This document shows, piece after piece, positions 29,715 to 39,523 of a stretch of DNA of 64,000 nucleotides. A model generated the notes under the pieces. The model made no database searches and had not been told where the DNA came from. It saw nothing but the letters and a program-made list of their open reading frames with translations. Location of the stretch: NCBI GenBank assembly GCA_963816795.1, contig CAWFLT010000004.1:222936-286935 (forward strand). Direction: 5' to 3'. The stretch is from CAWFLT01 sp963816795 (lineage in GTDB: Bacteria; Acidobacteriota; Vicinamibacteria; Vicinamibacterales; SCN-69-37). How positions within the stretch are numbered: position 1 is the stretch's first letter; each line of letters begins with the position of its first letter. Both the position numbers and the translations under genes were made by a program.

Positions 29715-30685
29715 AGATCGTCATCGCCGGCGCGGGCGCGATCGGCGGCTACATCGGCGCGCGCCTCGCGCGGGCCGGTGCGGATGTCGTGCTGTTCGCC
29801 CGCGGTCCACACCTGCAGGCGATGCAGGCACGCGGCCTCCGTGTGCAGAGCGCTGAGGGCGACTTCGACGTCCGGCCGCAGGTCACCGGCGATCTCACAT
29901 CGATCGGTACGGCTGACGTCGTGTTTCTCGGCGTCAAAGCCCACGGTCTCACGTCACTCGCGCCGGCCCTGCCTCCGCTCTTCGGTCCAGACACGGTCGT
30001 CGTCAGCACCCAGAACGGCATCCCGTGGTGGTACTTTCAGAGCCACGGCGGCGAGTTCGAAGGGTGGCGTCTCGAACGCATCGACCCCGGCGGCGTCATC
30101 GCCGCGGCCATCGAGCCGAGGCGCGTCATCGGATCGCTCGCGTACTTTGCGACGGACGTCGTCGAGCCAGGCGTCATCCGCCACAACGAAGGCAATCGCA
30201 TCAGCTTCGGCGAGCTGGACGGCTCCCGATCCGATCGCGTGCGGCGGATTGCAGAGGCGCTGATCGCCGCGGGGTTCCGTTGTCCGATTTCAACGCGCTT
30301 CCGGCACGAGATCTGGGTGAAATTGCTCGGCAACATCAGCTTCAATCCGGTCAGCGCGCTCACGCGGGGCACGCTCGAGGAGATGGTGCGCCAGCCGGAC
30401 ACGGCCCGTCTGATTCGCGACGTCATGACGGAAGCGGAGTCGGTGGCGAGCCGGCTCGGCATCGAGATTCCGATTTCGATTGACCAGCGCATGGCGGGCG
30501 GCGAAAAAGCCGGCGCGCACAAGACCTCGATGCTGCAGGATCTCGAGGCCGGCCGGCCCATGGAAATCGAAGCCATTGCCGGCGCCACGCTCGAGCTCGG
30601 CGAGCGGCTGGGCGTGCCGATGCCCGCGACGCGCGCGGTGTACGCGTGCGTGAAATTGTTGGACGCGCGCGCTCACTTCCCTTGA
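29711..30685 (+). CDS. 2-dehydropantoate 2-reductase (KPR/ApbA) family protein
   Basis: A 324-residue NADPH-dependent reductase. The Rossmann motif is KIVIAGAGAIGGYIGARLAR at residues 2-21; STQNGIPWWYF carries the conserved Asn; HEIWVKLLGNISFNPVSALT carries the catalytic Lys and Asn of KPR enzymes; and HKTSMLQDLEAGRPMEIEAI is the substrate-domain signature. Classical PanE reduces ketopantoate for CoA synthesis, but paralogues acting on other 2-oxo acids are common. Translational coupling to the CoA ligase (ATGA overlap) and the neighbouring malate synthase suggest a 2-oxo acid such as glyoxylate, or a role in CoA supply. I leave the symbol empty for this reason. Confidence 0.85.
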   Translation: MKIVIAGAGAIGGYIGARLARAGADVVLFARGPHLQAMQARGLRVQSAEGDFDVRPQVTGDLTSIGTADVVFLGVKAHGLTSLAPALPPLFGPDTVVVSTQNGIPWWYFQSHGGEFEGWRLERIDPGGVIAAAIEPRRVIGSLAYFATDVVEPGVIRHNEGNRISFGELDGSRSDRVRRIAEALIAAGFRCPISTRFRHEIWVKLLGNISFNPVSALTRGTLEEMVRQPDTARLIRDVMTEAESVASRLGIEIPISIDQRMAGGEKAGAHKTSMLQDLEAGRPMEIEAIAGATLELGERLGVPMPATRAVYACVKLLDARAHFP

Positions 30686-30765
30686 AGACTCAGGTCGGCT
30701 ATCGTAGGCGCCTCGCACACGTTCGGCACCGCACAGGGAACAGCTTGTCAGGAGGACAGACGACG

Positions 30766-32074
30766 ATGTCGTCCACCGCGAACACGTCTCGCCGGCCTCG
30801 TCCCGGCCCAGGTATCCCGCTGGCCCCAATTGCTCTTCGGCATCGTCTGTATGGTGGCCGCCTCGAACATCCAGTACTCCTGGACGCAGTTCGTTCCCGA
30901 GATTCGGAAGGCGCACGGCTGGGAGCGCGCCGCGATCCAGACGGCGTTCAGCATCTTCGTGGTCGTTCAGACATGGAGCACGCCATTCGTCGGCCACTTC
31001 ATCGACCGTTACGGACCACGTGTCCTGGTCCTCATTGGCGGCGTGCTGACCGGCCTGGCGTGGGTCGTCAACTCCTATGCCACCACGCTCCCCGGCTTCT
31101 ACGTGGGGTCGGTTGTCGGCGGTCTCGGAGTCGGGGCCGTGTACGCGACCTGCATCAACAACTCGTTGAAGTGGTTTCCGGACAAACGCGGCCTGGCAGT
31201 CGGGTTGACGGCGGCCGGTTACGGTTCCGGCACGATCCTCACGGTCATTCCGATCGCCAACATGATTGCGACCGCAGGATACCAGGCCGCGTTCTTTACC
31301 TTTGGCTTGATCCAGGGCGCGGTGATCTTCCTCTTCGCCTGGTTCCTGCGCGCGCCTCGGCCCGGTGTGATCACGTATTCGGCGAAGGTCGCGCAGTCGC
31401 GGCGCGATTACACCCTCGGCGAGGCACTTCGCACGCCGGTGTTCTGGGTCATGCTCGTGATGTTCACCAGCACGGTCACCGGCGGCCTGATGGCCGTGGC
31501 TCAGCTCAGCGTGATCGCTCAGGACCTCGGAGTGAGGGACATCCAGATCAACTTCTACTTCTTCACCATGGCGGCGCTGCCCTTCACGCTGATGATGAAC
31601 ACCATGGTCAACGGCCTGTCCCGGCCGATTTTCGGGGGGCTCTCGGACCACATTGGCCGCGAGATGGTGATGTTCATCGCGTTTTCGCTCGAGGCCGTGG
31701 GCATTCTGGCGCTTGGCTGGTACGGCAGCAATCCTTGGGCTTTTATCGTGCTCTCGGGCCTTGTCTTCTTCGCCTGGGGCGAGGTCTACAGTCTCTTCAG
31801 CGCCACGGCCGGCGACACGTTCGGCACCAGGCACATTGGCAAGATCTACGGGTTGCTCTACTGTTCCAAAGGCGTGGCCGCTTTGCTCGTGCCATTCGGG
31901 AACCTCCTCATGGAGGCGACCGGGTCGTGGACCAGCGTGCTCTACACGATGGCGGCCCTGGACCTCGGCGCTGCGCTTGCGGCGATCCTTATCCTCAGGC
32001 CGATGAGGCGCCGTTACGCGCAAGCCGACGGCGCGCTGGGCCTCCGCCCGAAGTCGATCCTGGCGGAGGGGTGA
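30766..32074 (+). CDS. MFS transporter, OxlT (oxalate/formate antiporter)-like
   Basis: A 12-helix major facilitator of about 435 residues. ATG 30766 follows AGGAGG (30750-30755). One frame change near 30.81 kb separates the start from WPQLLFGIVCMVAASNIQYS; the rest is open. Typical of the OxlT branch are QYSWTQFVPEI, GGVLTGLAWVVNS, GGLGVGAVYATCINNSLKWF and PDKRGLAVGLTAAGYGSGT. In this branch carboxylates are exchanged across the inner membrane; oxalate/formate is the founding activity, but many members move other acids. Being in the same run as an oxalyl-CoA-synthetase-like ligase and malate synthase, it may import the substrate. Confidence 0.82.
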
Positions 32075-32090
32075 GGCGCAGCCGGTCCCG

Positions 32091-32989
32091 GTGACGAATG
32101 TGCTCGCGCTCGCCGACGAGATCGAGGCCGCATACGCGCGACGGCAGCCGATGGCCGAGCCGCCCTCCGCGCGCGCCGCCGGGCTGACGCTGGATCAGGC
32201 GTATGCCGTCGAGGCGGAGCTCGCACGCCGGAGGCACGCAGCCGGCCACGCAACGGTTGGCCGGAAGGTCGGATTTGCCAACAAGGCGCTGTGGCGCGTG
32301 ATGGGGCTCAGTACCGGTCGCCTGGGCGGGCATGTACGACGACACGGTTCATCACGCGGCGACGAACACACGTCGCTCCGAATCGCGGCGGATGTTCTCG
32401 CCGAAGATCGAGCCGGAGATCGTGATGAAGATGGGGACGGGTCTTGAAGGCGTAAGCCAGACCCGTCCGTACGAACGCGCCGCAGGCGCGCGCCGCTTGG
32501 CGCCGGCGTCAAGGATCCGGCCGCCGCGGTCCAAGCCGTCGAGCGCAGCGCGCTCGAATCCGTCGAGTGGATCGCGCTGGGCTTCGAAGTGATCGATTGC
32601 CCCTTCGCCGACTGGAAGTTTCAGCCCGTGGACTTCGTCGCGGCCTACGGCTTTCACGCCGCGCTCATCGTCGGCACGCCGATCCGCATCGATGGCGGGA
32701 TGATTCCCGCTCTCGCTGAGGCGCTCTCGCGATTCACGGTGCGGCTGCTCAGGAACGGCGAGCTTGCCGAGGAGGGATCCGGCAGGAACGTCCTGCGCAG
32801 TCCCGCGCTCTGTCTCGCGGAGTTGGCTTCAGCCGCCGCCGCCAGCCCGGCGCCGCGCCACTCTCGGCGGGCGAGGTCATCAGCACAGGAACGTTGACGA
32901 CGTCCCGTTTCATCGCGCCGGCTGAGACGTGGACCGCTGAAGTCGAAGGGATCGACCTGCCGCCGTTGTCCGTTCAGGTGACGCTATGA
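32091..32989 (+). CDS. 2-keto-4-pentenoate hydratase / fumarylacetoacetate hydrolase-fold protein (frame-broken)
   Basis: GTG start at 32091. N-terminal LTLDQAYAVEAELARRR and GRKVGFANKALWRVMGL are the MhpD-type hydratase start; MYDDTVHH and MFSPKIEPEIVMKM carry the metal-site glutamates; VEWIALGFEVIDCPFADWKF and the end (SAGEVISTGTLTT then RFIAPAETWTAEV) complete the fold. At least four frame changes occur between 32.32 and 32.88 kb. The intact enzyme would be about 298 residues. Relatives hydrate 2-oxo-pent-4-enoate or decarboxylate oxaloacetate or 4-oxalocrotonate. The stop overlaps the malate synthase ATG by 4 bp. Confidence 0.78.
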
Positions 32990-34868
32990 ACGCGATCCTG
33001 CAAGTTCGCAACGGGCCGGCGCGCGAGTACGCCGATGTCCTCACGAAGACGGCGCTCGATGCGCTTGGCGCGCTGGCTCCGCTCGACGCCGACCGGAAAG
33101 CCGTGATGGCCGCGCGCATCGCCCGAAGGTCCGATCGCGCAAGGAATCGCCGGCGAATCGCGTTCCTCGATCCGGATGCGCACATTCCGCGCACGTCGAT
33201 CACCGTCAGCGAGGCCAGGGCCGGCGCCTTCACGGGCAGCGAGATTCCGCGGGATCTCCAGCGCCAGTGGATTCAGGGTACCGGTCCGGCGGCCCGGCCC
33301 GGCGCGTCCGTCGACACCAGCATTCGCAACGTCGCCTACGCGCTGCTCTCCGGCGCCGACGGCTGGATGTTCGACGGCGAAGACGCCCTCGGGCAGGTGA
33401 GCACGATGTCGCTGGACAACCAGCGAAACCTCCGCCTGGCCATTCACCGGGATCAGATGTTCCTGAAGGTGGCCGAGCAGGTTGCCGCCGAGATGAATCA
33501 GTGGTCGCGCGAGGTTCTGCAACGGCCGATCGTCGGCGATTGGCGGGCGCAGCTCGACTTCACGACGAAGATCTTCCGCCCCCGCGGCCTTCATCTCGAC
33601 GACCGGCACATCCGCAACGCTGATGGCTCCGGATTCTCGGCCTCCATCGTCGACACCGCGCTCTACATCGTCCACAACCATCGCGCCCTGTTGGCCGCGG
33701 GATCGTCGCTCGTGCTCTATCTGCCGAAGATTCAGACGGCGGAGGAAGCGGCGCTCTGGCACGACATCCTCGCCGCGCTCGAAGCTCATCTCGGCCTTGC
33801 GGTTGGCGCCATCAAGACGTACGTGCTCGTGGAACAGCTCGAGGCGTCCTTCCAGCTCATGGAGATCCGCGCGGCGCTCGGACCGCGCTTCGTCGGGTTC
33901 AACACCGGCCGCTGGGACTACATCAACAGTGTGTCGGACGCGATGGCATGGGACCAGTCATTCGTGAATCCCAACATCGACGCCATCACGATGACCTACG
34001 GCTACATGCGAAACTATGAAGACCGCGTCCGCCGCGCCGTGAACACACCGGACCAGCTCGGACGCTTTGCGCTCTGGCAGGGCGGCATGGAACCGAACAT
34101 TCCCGTGGGATCGGCAGTCGGCGTGGCAAACGGCATGGCGCGCGCGGTCGCCGGCGCGGAGCGCGAAGAGCGCGAGGGCGCCAGCGGCAAGTGGGTCGCC
34201 CATTGGAAAATGGTGCACATCGTCCGTCCAGTCTGGGAACAAGACGGGACGCGACAACCAGCTCGGTCGCGCGTTTCCGGCCCTCACGTACACGCAGACC
34301 GACGCAGACGGTCTCATCGCGCTCGAGCCGGCGCCGCGGACGATTCGCGGCGCCCGCGATCTGCTGAGCGTGGCGCTCCAGTACGGCAATGCATTTGGGC
34401 AGGGCCTGCAGGCGGCTGCGCTCAAGCCGGCCGACTTCTTCGGCAACGACGATGTGCTCTATCTGATGGAGGACATGGCGACGGGCGAAATCCGCCTGAG
34501 CATCCTCTGGGAATGGATTCACAAGGGCGCGTCACTCACGGCGGATGACGGATCACGTCGCCAAGGCCGGCGATCCGTTTACTCCAGAGCTCTCCGCGCG
34601 TCTCCTTGACGAGGAATACGCCAAGCTCCGCCACGCCAACAATCGCGATGTGCACGACGACTCCAAGGACACCACGCTGCCCATCGCACGCGAAATCGTC
34701 GAGATCTATCTCAGTACCGGCACGAAGCTGCCGTGGTACATCGACTTGTTGAACGTCAATCTCAACAACCACGATCTGGCCGAAGCGCGCCGCCGTATCC
34801 AGCGCCTCGTCCAGGTGTTCATTGCCGATGGCATCCGCCTGACCGAAAACCTCGACTTCAGCACGTAA
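32986..34868 (+). CDS. aceB: Malate synthase, A-type (frame-broken)
   Basis: Condenses glyoxylate with acetyl-CoA to malate. About 625 residues after repairing frame changes near 34.24 and 34.54 kb. Signatures: DGWMFDGEDALGQVSTMSLD (active-site region), RPRGLHLDDRHI, LYLPKIQTAEEAALWHDIL, VGFNTGRWDYINSV (Arg/Asp of the active site), LWQGGMEPNIP, GKWVAHWKMVHI and YLMEDMATGEIRLSILWEWI. This is the AceB rather than the GlcB layout, though the sequence is a divergent member. No isocitrate lyase lies nearby; the adjacent ligase and transporter suggest that glyoxylate comes from another source, for example oxalate. It converges on the quinoprotein gene. Confidence 0.85.
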
Positions 34869-34883
34869 TAGGGGCCTCTTGAG

Positions 34884-36695
34884 TTAGTTCAGGACGAACA
34901 TGTACAACGAGCCGCCGCTGCTGAAGAGCAGGTGCTGCTTGCCGTCGAGCACGAACGTCTCGGCCGGACTCTGCAGGCCGCCGATCTGCGAATACCAGAG
35001 TCCCTTCCCCGTCGTCGCATCCCACGCCTCGACGTTCTGGCCATTGCTCAGGAAGAGCACACCGCCCGCGGTGGAGAGCAGTCCGACGCTGCCGCCGTTG
35101 ATCTTCTTGCGCCAGACAATCTTTCCAGTCTTGTAGTCGACCGCGACGATGGCCGTCCCAAGCGACACGCCGCCTCCACCGCTGGTTCCGCCGAGGCCCA
35201 TGGACCCGCGCGGGTCAGGTTCCATCAGGTAGCTGACCGACAACCCGCTGTTCTCGTGCACGTAGAACAGCCCGGTGTCCGGCGAGAACGTGGGTGGCGG
35301 AAAGTTCAAGACGCTGCCGTTCACGAGCGACCCGGCGATCGTGGCGTCCTTGTGCGGGTTGCGCTTCGGCTGTCCCTTTTCGTCGAGTCCCTGCGCCCAC
35401 ACGTTGGTGAGGCCCAGCTTGCTCGTCACGAGGTGCTGGCCGTTCGTGCGATCGAGGACGAAGAAATAGCCGTTGCGGGTCGCCGTCATGATCAGCTTGC
35501 GCATCCGGCCGTTGAACATCCCGTCGTAAATGACCGGCGTCTGGGTCGAGTCCCAGTCGTGCGTGTCGTGGGGCGAGGTCTGGAAGTACCACGCCATCTT
35601 CCCGGTGTCGACGTTGAGCGCGACGAGTGACGACGTGAACAGATTGTCCCCTTCACCGCGGCCCGTCGTGTAGGACGGCGTCGGATTGCCGGTGCCGAAG
35701 ATGTAGAGCCTGGTCTCCGGATCGTACACGCCGGGAATCCAGGTTGCGCCGTTACCGTGCCGCGCGGCGTCGAGGCTCGCCCAGGTCTCGAGGCCGGGAT
35801 CGCCCTCTTTCTGCGGCGTCGCATACCAAATCCACTTCACGGCGCCCGTCCGCGGATCGAGCGACTTCAGGAACGCCGGCGCGTCGAGGTCGTTGCCGGT
35901 CCCGACGAGCAGGTTCCCGCCGATCGCCATCGGCGCGTTCGACGAGAAGTACTGCTGGTCGAACGGCGCGACCTCGTGCCGCCAGACTTCCTTGCCGGTC
36001 TTGGCGTCGACCGCGATGACCCAGTCGTCGTGCTGCGAGAAGTAGATCAGGTTGCCGAGCATGCCGGGGCCGCGCGTGCCGGTCGTCGTGCCGCCGCGCG
36101 TCTTCCAGTAGTTGTGCCAGAGGATTGCGCCGTCGCGCGCGTCGAGCGCGAAGACGTTGTTGGGCGAGGCGGCATAGAGCATCCCGTCGACGAACAGAAT
36201 GCCGCCGCCGATGCGCGCTTGACCGCACGTGTTCGCGTCACCGTTGCCCAGTCCGCCGACGACGATCGGATAGCTCGGAGCGCCGCCGCCGCCACCGCGG
36301 CCGCCGCCACCACCGCCGCCGCGCCCCCGGACCTGGGCCGCGGCCGCACCTGGAGCGCCGGTGCCGGTCGGGCCGCACCCCTGGTTGAGTGGCCTGATCC
36401 ACTTCAGACTCAGGTGCTTGACCGTCGTCGTGTTGACGAGCTTCAGCGCGCTGTGACGCTTGCCGGTGAGATCGCCCGAGTAGCTGGTCCACTCGTCCGA
36501 CAGCGGCTTCATGATCCGGGCCTGATCGAGGCCGCCGGTCTCGGCAGGGGCGGGCCCGCTCTGAATGGTCTGACCCTTCCAGTCTGGATGACCCGGCCCG
36601 ATCGGCGTGGGCCCGCTCGGCACGTAGTTCGGATTCTGCTGCGCGATGATCAGGGCGGGGCCGACAAGCAACAGAGCGAGCAAGAGCTTTTTCAT
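34884..36695 (-). CDS. PQQ-dependent alcohol/sugar dehydrogenase (quinoprotein)
   Basis: A 603-residue secreted eight-bladed propeller. ATG 36695 starts a signal peptide (KKLLLALLLVGPALIIAQQ). Blade motifs with the W-docking pattern are repeated: LDARDGAILWHNYWKT, VDAKTGKEVWRHEV, LDPRTGAVKWIWYATP, LNVDTGKMAWYFQTSPHDTH then DWDS, VDYKTGKIVWRKKI. QTSPHDTHDWDSTQ resembles the PQQ/Ca2+ active-site segment of type I alcohol dehydrogenases. A Gly/Arg-rich low-complexity loop (codons near 36283-36345) is inserted in blade 1. Paired with the cytochrome c gene upstream, it should pass substrate electrons to haem. The frame is intact. Confidence 0.85.
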   Translation of the reverse strand: MKKLLLALLLVGPALIIAQQNPNYVPSGPTPIGPGHPDWKGQTIQSGPAPAETGGLDQARIMKPLSDEWTSYSGDLTGKRHSALKLVNTTTVKHLSLKWIRPLNQGCGPTGTGAPGAAAAQVRGRGGGGGGGRGGGGGAPSYPIVVGGLGNGDANTCGQARIGGGILFVDGMLYAASPNNVFALDARDGAILWHNYWKTRGGTTTGTRGPGMLGNLIYFSQHDDWVIAVDAKTGKEVWRHEVAPFDQQYFSSNAPMAIGGNLLVGTGNDLDAPAFLKSLDPRTGAVKWIWYATPQKEGDPGLETWASLDAARHGNGATWIPGVYDPETRLYIFGTGNPTPSYTTGRGEGDNLFTSSLVALNVDTGKMAWYFQTSPHDTHDWDSTQTPVIYDGMFNGRMRKLIMTATRNGYFFVLDRTNGQHLVTSKLGLTNVWAQGLDEKGQPKRNPHKDATIAGSLVNGSVLNFPPPTFSPDTGLFYVHENSGLSVSYLMEPDPRGSMGLGGTSGGGGVSLGTAIVAVDYKTGKIVWRKKINGGSVGLLSTAGGVLFLSNGQNVEAWDATTGKGLWYSQIGGLQSPAETFVLDGKQHLLFSSGGSLYMFVLN

Positions 36696-36843
36696 GGAGT
36701 CCTCTTTACTTAGTTGCTCGCGGGGCCCCACCCCCGCTCGCGCGCCCGCGACGGCTCGTTACGTCGCGGGTTCGCGGTGTCTCTCGCGCGGGCCCGCCCA
36801 CTCGCGCGCGCCGACGGCTCGCTACGCTCGCCGGGGCGGTCAT
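36696..36843. repeat. Intergenic repeat, two modules, upstream of the quinoprotein gene
   Basis: This shares TTAGTTGCTCG and GGGGCCCCACCC with the element at 8717-8922, then CGACGGCTCG near 36750 (module 1) and CGGCTCGCTACGCTCGCCG at 36815-36833 (module 2), ending GGCGGTC. As at the other locus it fills the gap between two minus-strand genes and abuts the 5' end of the downstream one. Confidence 0.65.
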
Positions 36844-37826
36844 CTATTTGATCGTCCAGAGATACGCCGTGATGTCGTGCATCATCTTGCTGTCGCGGTC
36901 CTCGTGGGCGAGCTTCACGATGGTGTCCACGTGACCCGCCCGGGGATCTCGGACATCGACCTTTGGAACGCCGTCGGTGCGCGCCATGCTCTTGCGCGTT
37001 CCATCCGCCAGCATCAAGACGATCAGGAAGTCGTCCTCGCGCAGCAACGTGCCCTGCAGCTTCGAACCGTCGGCCAGGGTGACGGTCGCGGGAAGGCCAC
37101 CGCCGCCGCCGCCGCCGCCGCGACCCCCGCCGCCGGCGGAGCTGCCGCTGACCCACGCGTTCTGAAGCGCTCGGGCATCGGGAAACTTCGCGCCGAAGCC
37201 CTTGAGGTTCCCGGTCACCGAGTGACACGCGCCGCAGAGCGTCTTGAACGTGCCTTCGCCGGTCTTGGCATCACCGACGAGCACGTTCAGCACGACGCCG
37301 GTCGGGTTGCGTCCTGGAGGGCTGCCCTGACCGCCCATGCTCGCGTGCACGCTGTGGATGTATTCGGCGATCGCGACCGTGTCGGCCTCAATCAGCGTGA
37401 TGGCGGGACGGTGACTGGCCACGGCCGCGGTGACGAGCTCGCCCTTCTGATCTCTGAGCGCGGTGCCGGATCGCAGCAGGTTCGGATTCTTGCCGTCGAC
37501 CGTGCCGCGCAGGTCCGCCGACGTGGCAACTCGCGCAGTTCGTTTCGTAGAGGGCCTTGCCGCGGACGATCACGTCCTGCGGCGCCGGCGGCCGGGTGTA
37601 CTGGGTGAATCCACCGGCGGCGGCCTCGGCCGCCCTGGCGGCCGGCGGCTGCGCCGGCGCCTTGTCCACCTGGATCCGCGCCGCGGCCGGCAGGAGGCGG
37701 AGTGGTGACCTGCCCCGCGGCTTGGCTCGGAGACGCGGGCGCGCCGGCGCCCTGGGCGAGCATCAAGCCGGTCGTGGCGCCCGCGAGCACAGCGGCGGCG
37801 GCGATCAAGCGCGCTGGTGCAGTCAT
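36844..37826 (-). CDS. Dihaem cytochrome c, partner of the quinoprotein (frame-broken)
   Basis: Start ATG 37826 after a GGGAGG site and a signal peptide (LIAAAAVLAGATTGLMLAQ), then a Pro/Gly/Ala-rich linker. The first haem site is ETNCASCHVGGP (near 37.53 kb), the second LCGACHSVTGNL (near 37.23 kb). A short beta domain follows (LADGSKLQGTLLREDDFLIV) and the end is HDITAYLWTIK. Frames change near 37.67 and 37.42-37.5 kb. About 325 residues. It precedes the PQQ dehydrogenase on the same strand, so it is the likely electron acceptor in the periplasm. A LacI-type operator-like site lies 42 bp upstream of the start. Confidence 0.82.
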
Positions 37827-37867
37827 GGAGTCTGCCTCCCTGGGTTTTTGCGTAGGACATAAGGATA

Positions 37868-37881
37868 TGCAAACGATTACA
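37868..37881. promoter_or_regulatory. LacI/GalR-type operator-like palindrome
   Basis: TGCAAACGATTACA matches the general LacI-family operator pattern TGnAAnCGnTTnCA at every fixed position. It is 42 bp upstream of the cytochrome c start, where it could block transcription of the cytochrome-quinoprotein pair. An overlapping dyad TGCAAA/TTTGCA (37868-37888) strengthens the symmetry. No LacI regulator gene is in the window. Confidence 0.5.
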
Positions 37882-37914
37882 TTTTGCAAGCGTGGCTCTC
37901 CAGTGCCACATGCG

Positions 37915-38817
37915 TCAGTGTTTGTCGTTCAGGAACGTCCCGCGTTCCAGCTCTTCGAAGGCCTGACGCAGTTGCTCCTGCGTGTTCATGACGATGGGGC
38001 CGTACCAGGCCACGGGCTCCTCGAGCGGCTTGCCCGAGACCAGCAGGAAGCGGATGCCGTCTTCGCCGGCTTGGACCGCGACTTCGTCGCCGCGATCGAA
38101 GAGGACCAGCGAGCGGTTATCGGCCTCGGCGGGAGGCGTGTGCGGCCCCAGCCGACGCCTTCGGTGGGCACGGCCAGCGGCGCCGACGCGTTGCAGAATT
38201 TCCCGGCCCGCGAAGACGTAGGCAAAGGCGTGGCGCGTCGTTTCGACCGGCAGCGCTTCCTTTTCCCCGGCGGGACGGACACGTCGAGGTAGATGGGATC
38301 GGCGGCGATGCCTTCGACGGGCCCGCGTTTCCCCCAGAAATGTCCGCAGACCAGACGCACGTGCGTGCCGTCGTCGTCGGTGATCTCAGGGATGTCGGCC
38401 GCTTTCACTTCCTGATAGCGCGGGGCGTCATCTTGAGCGACGCCGGCAGGTTCGCCCACAACTGAAAGCCGTGCATGCGGCCAGCCTGGTCGCCCTTCGG
38501 CATTTCCTGATGGATGATGCCGCGGCCGGCGGTCATCCACTGGACGTCGCCGGCCGCGATGGCGCCGTGGTTGCCCATGCTGTCGCCGTGTTCGACGGTT
38601 CCGGCGAGCACGTACGTGATGGTCTCGATGCCGCGGTGCGGATGCCAGGGAAAGCCGGCGAGGTAGTCGTCGGGAATGTCGTTGCGGAAATCGTCGAGCA
38701 GCAGGAAGGGATCGAACTCGGAGGTGTTGCCGAAGCCGAACGCGCGGCGCAGGTGCACGCCGGCGCCTTCCAGCGTCGGCTTGGCTTTGATGACCTTTTG
38801 ACGGGGCGGATGGACAT
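37915..38817 (-). CDS. Pirin family protein (frame-broken)
   Basis: A bicupin pirin of about 300 residues. From ATG 38817 the first codons read MSIRPVK; restoring one A in the AAAA run just after gives KVIKAKPTLEGAGVHLRRAF. The N-terminal cupin has WHPHRGIETITYVLAGTVEH and MTAGRGIIHQEMP, the pirin metal ligands; the C-terminal cupin (VYLFVSGREV-type AFAYVFAGREILQ, then SLVLFDRGDEVAVQAGEDGI) ends NTQEQLRQAFEELERGTF. Frames also change near 38.42, 38.26 and 38.15 kb. Bacterial pirins include quercetinases and redox regulators; function here is open. Confidence 0.85.
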
Positions 38818-38907
38818 GTGGGCGCCTCACCTTGGAACGGGACTCGTTGAAATGCTCTGCCCGTACGCGAGGGTTGTCAACCGGCCACGGCGCTGACGCC
38901 CGTCCGC

Positions 38908-39319
38908 TTACTTGATGGGTTGCACGCCTGACTTTTCGATCAGAAGGAAGAGGTTCCGGCCGTTGTGTCGGAACTCCAACACGCAGACCGTGACGCCGCT
39001 GGGAAGCGTGAGGGTGCCGATGATGTCGCCGACCAGACCGGCCCGGTCGATAGCCGAGGCCGGGCATTCCTCGCGACCCGCGTGCGACGACGACCGACCC
39101 GTTCCGGACGTCGCTTTCGGTCACGGTAACCAGCAGCGGATTCTCCGTCGTGACAATGAGACGGTAATGAGGAATGGTGTTGGTCCGCCAACGCGCGCGG
39201 GCGTCGTCGAGATCGCGTCGCGCCTGCACCGGCTTGGCCGGGCCGGCCTGTGCCGTCGTGGAGGCGGTGAGCGATGAAACGGCGCCCACCAAGCCGAGCG
39301 TGAGGACGTAGCCGATCAC
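38908..39319 (-). CDS. Secreted DUF6174-like small protein (one frame break)
   Basis: About 136 residues. GTG 39319 precedes a signal-like helix (IGYVLTLGLVGAVSSLTAS); no better in-frame ATG exists, so the start is uncertain. The mature part has ARWRTNTIPHYRLIVTTENP and VTVTESDVRNGSVV, the W-x...Y-x-L...V-R-N-G pattern of DUF6174. A frame change near 39.05 kb leads to LTLPSGVTVCVLEFRHNGRN and the end SGVQPIK. Function unknown. It follows the small frame at 39389-39523 on the same strand. Confidence 0.5.
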
Positions 39320-39388
39320 CTGGACCGAGAGCCACCGCCGCCGTTCGGCCGAGGGTTTGCGTGGGGCATCAGGCGCGGCCGGCCGGAC

Positions 39389-39523
39389 TCACTTCGCGTA
39401 GAAGTAGTAACACCCGAGGAGCGTCGTCCGGCTCTTGCCGTTGTCGCCAGCGATGATCATCAGCGTCCGTTTGTCGGCGAGCGTCAGCTCGCAGCTCGTC
39501 ACGAGACGAAGGGGGAGTCGCAC
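39389..39523 (-). CDS. Small hypothetical protein (possible fragment)
   Basis: A 44-codon frame starting at GTG 39523: RLVTSCELTLADKRTLMIIA, then GDNGKSRTTLLGCYYFYAK. The composition is protein-like (balanced strands, no shadow-frame Arg/Pro excess), but I recognise no family. It could be the tail of a protein whose front has been lost, since a stop lies shortly upstream. Low certainty. Confidence 0.3.
   Translation of the reverse strand: MRLPLRLVTSCELTLADKRTLMIIAGDNGKSRTTLLGCYYFYAK

Noticed and set aside
30290..32023. A 577-codon minus-strand frame over the reductase and transporter.
   Set aside because: Arg/His/Glu-rich shadow without domains; the plus-strand proteins are unmistakable.
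36283..36345. GC-rich triplet runs resembling a microsatellite (also near 37.1 kb and 5.85 kb).
   Set aside because: They are in-frame Gly/Arg/Pro codon runs within intact coding sequence, not independent repeat elements.
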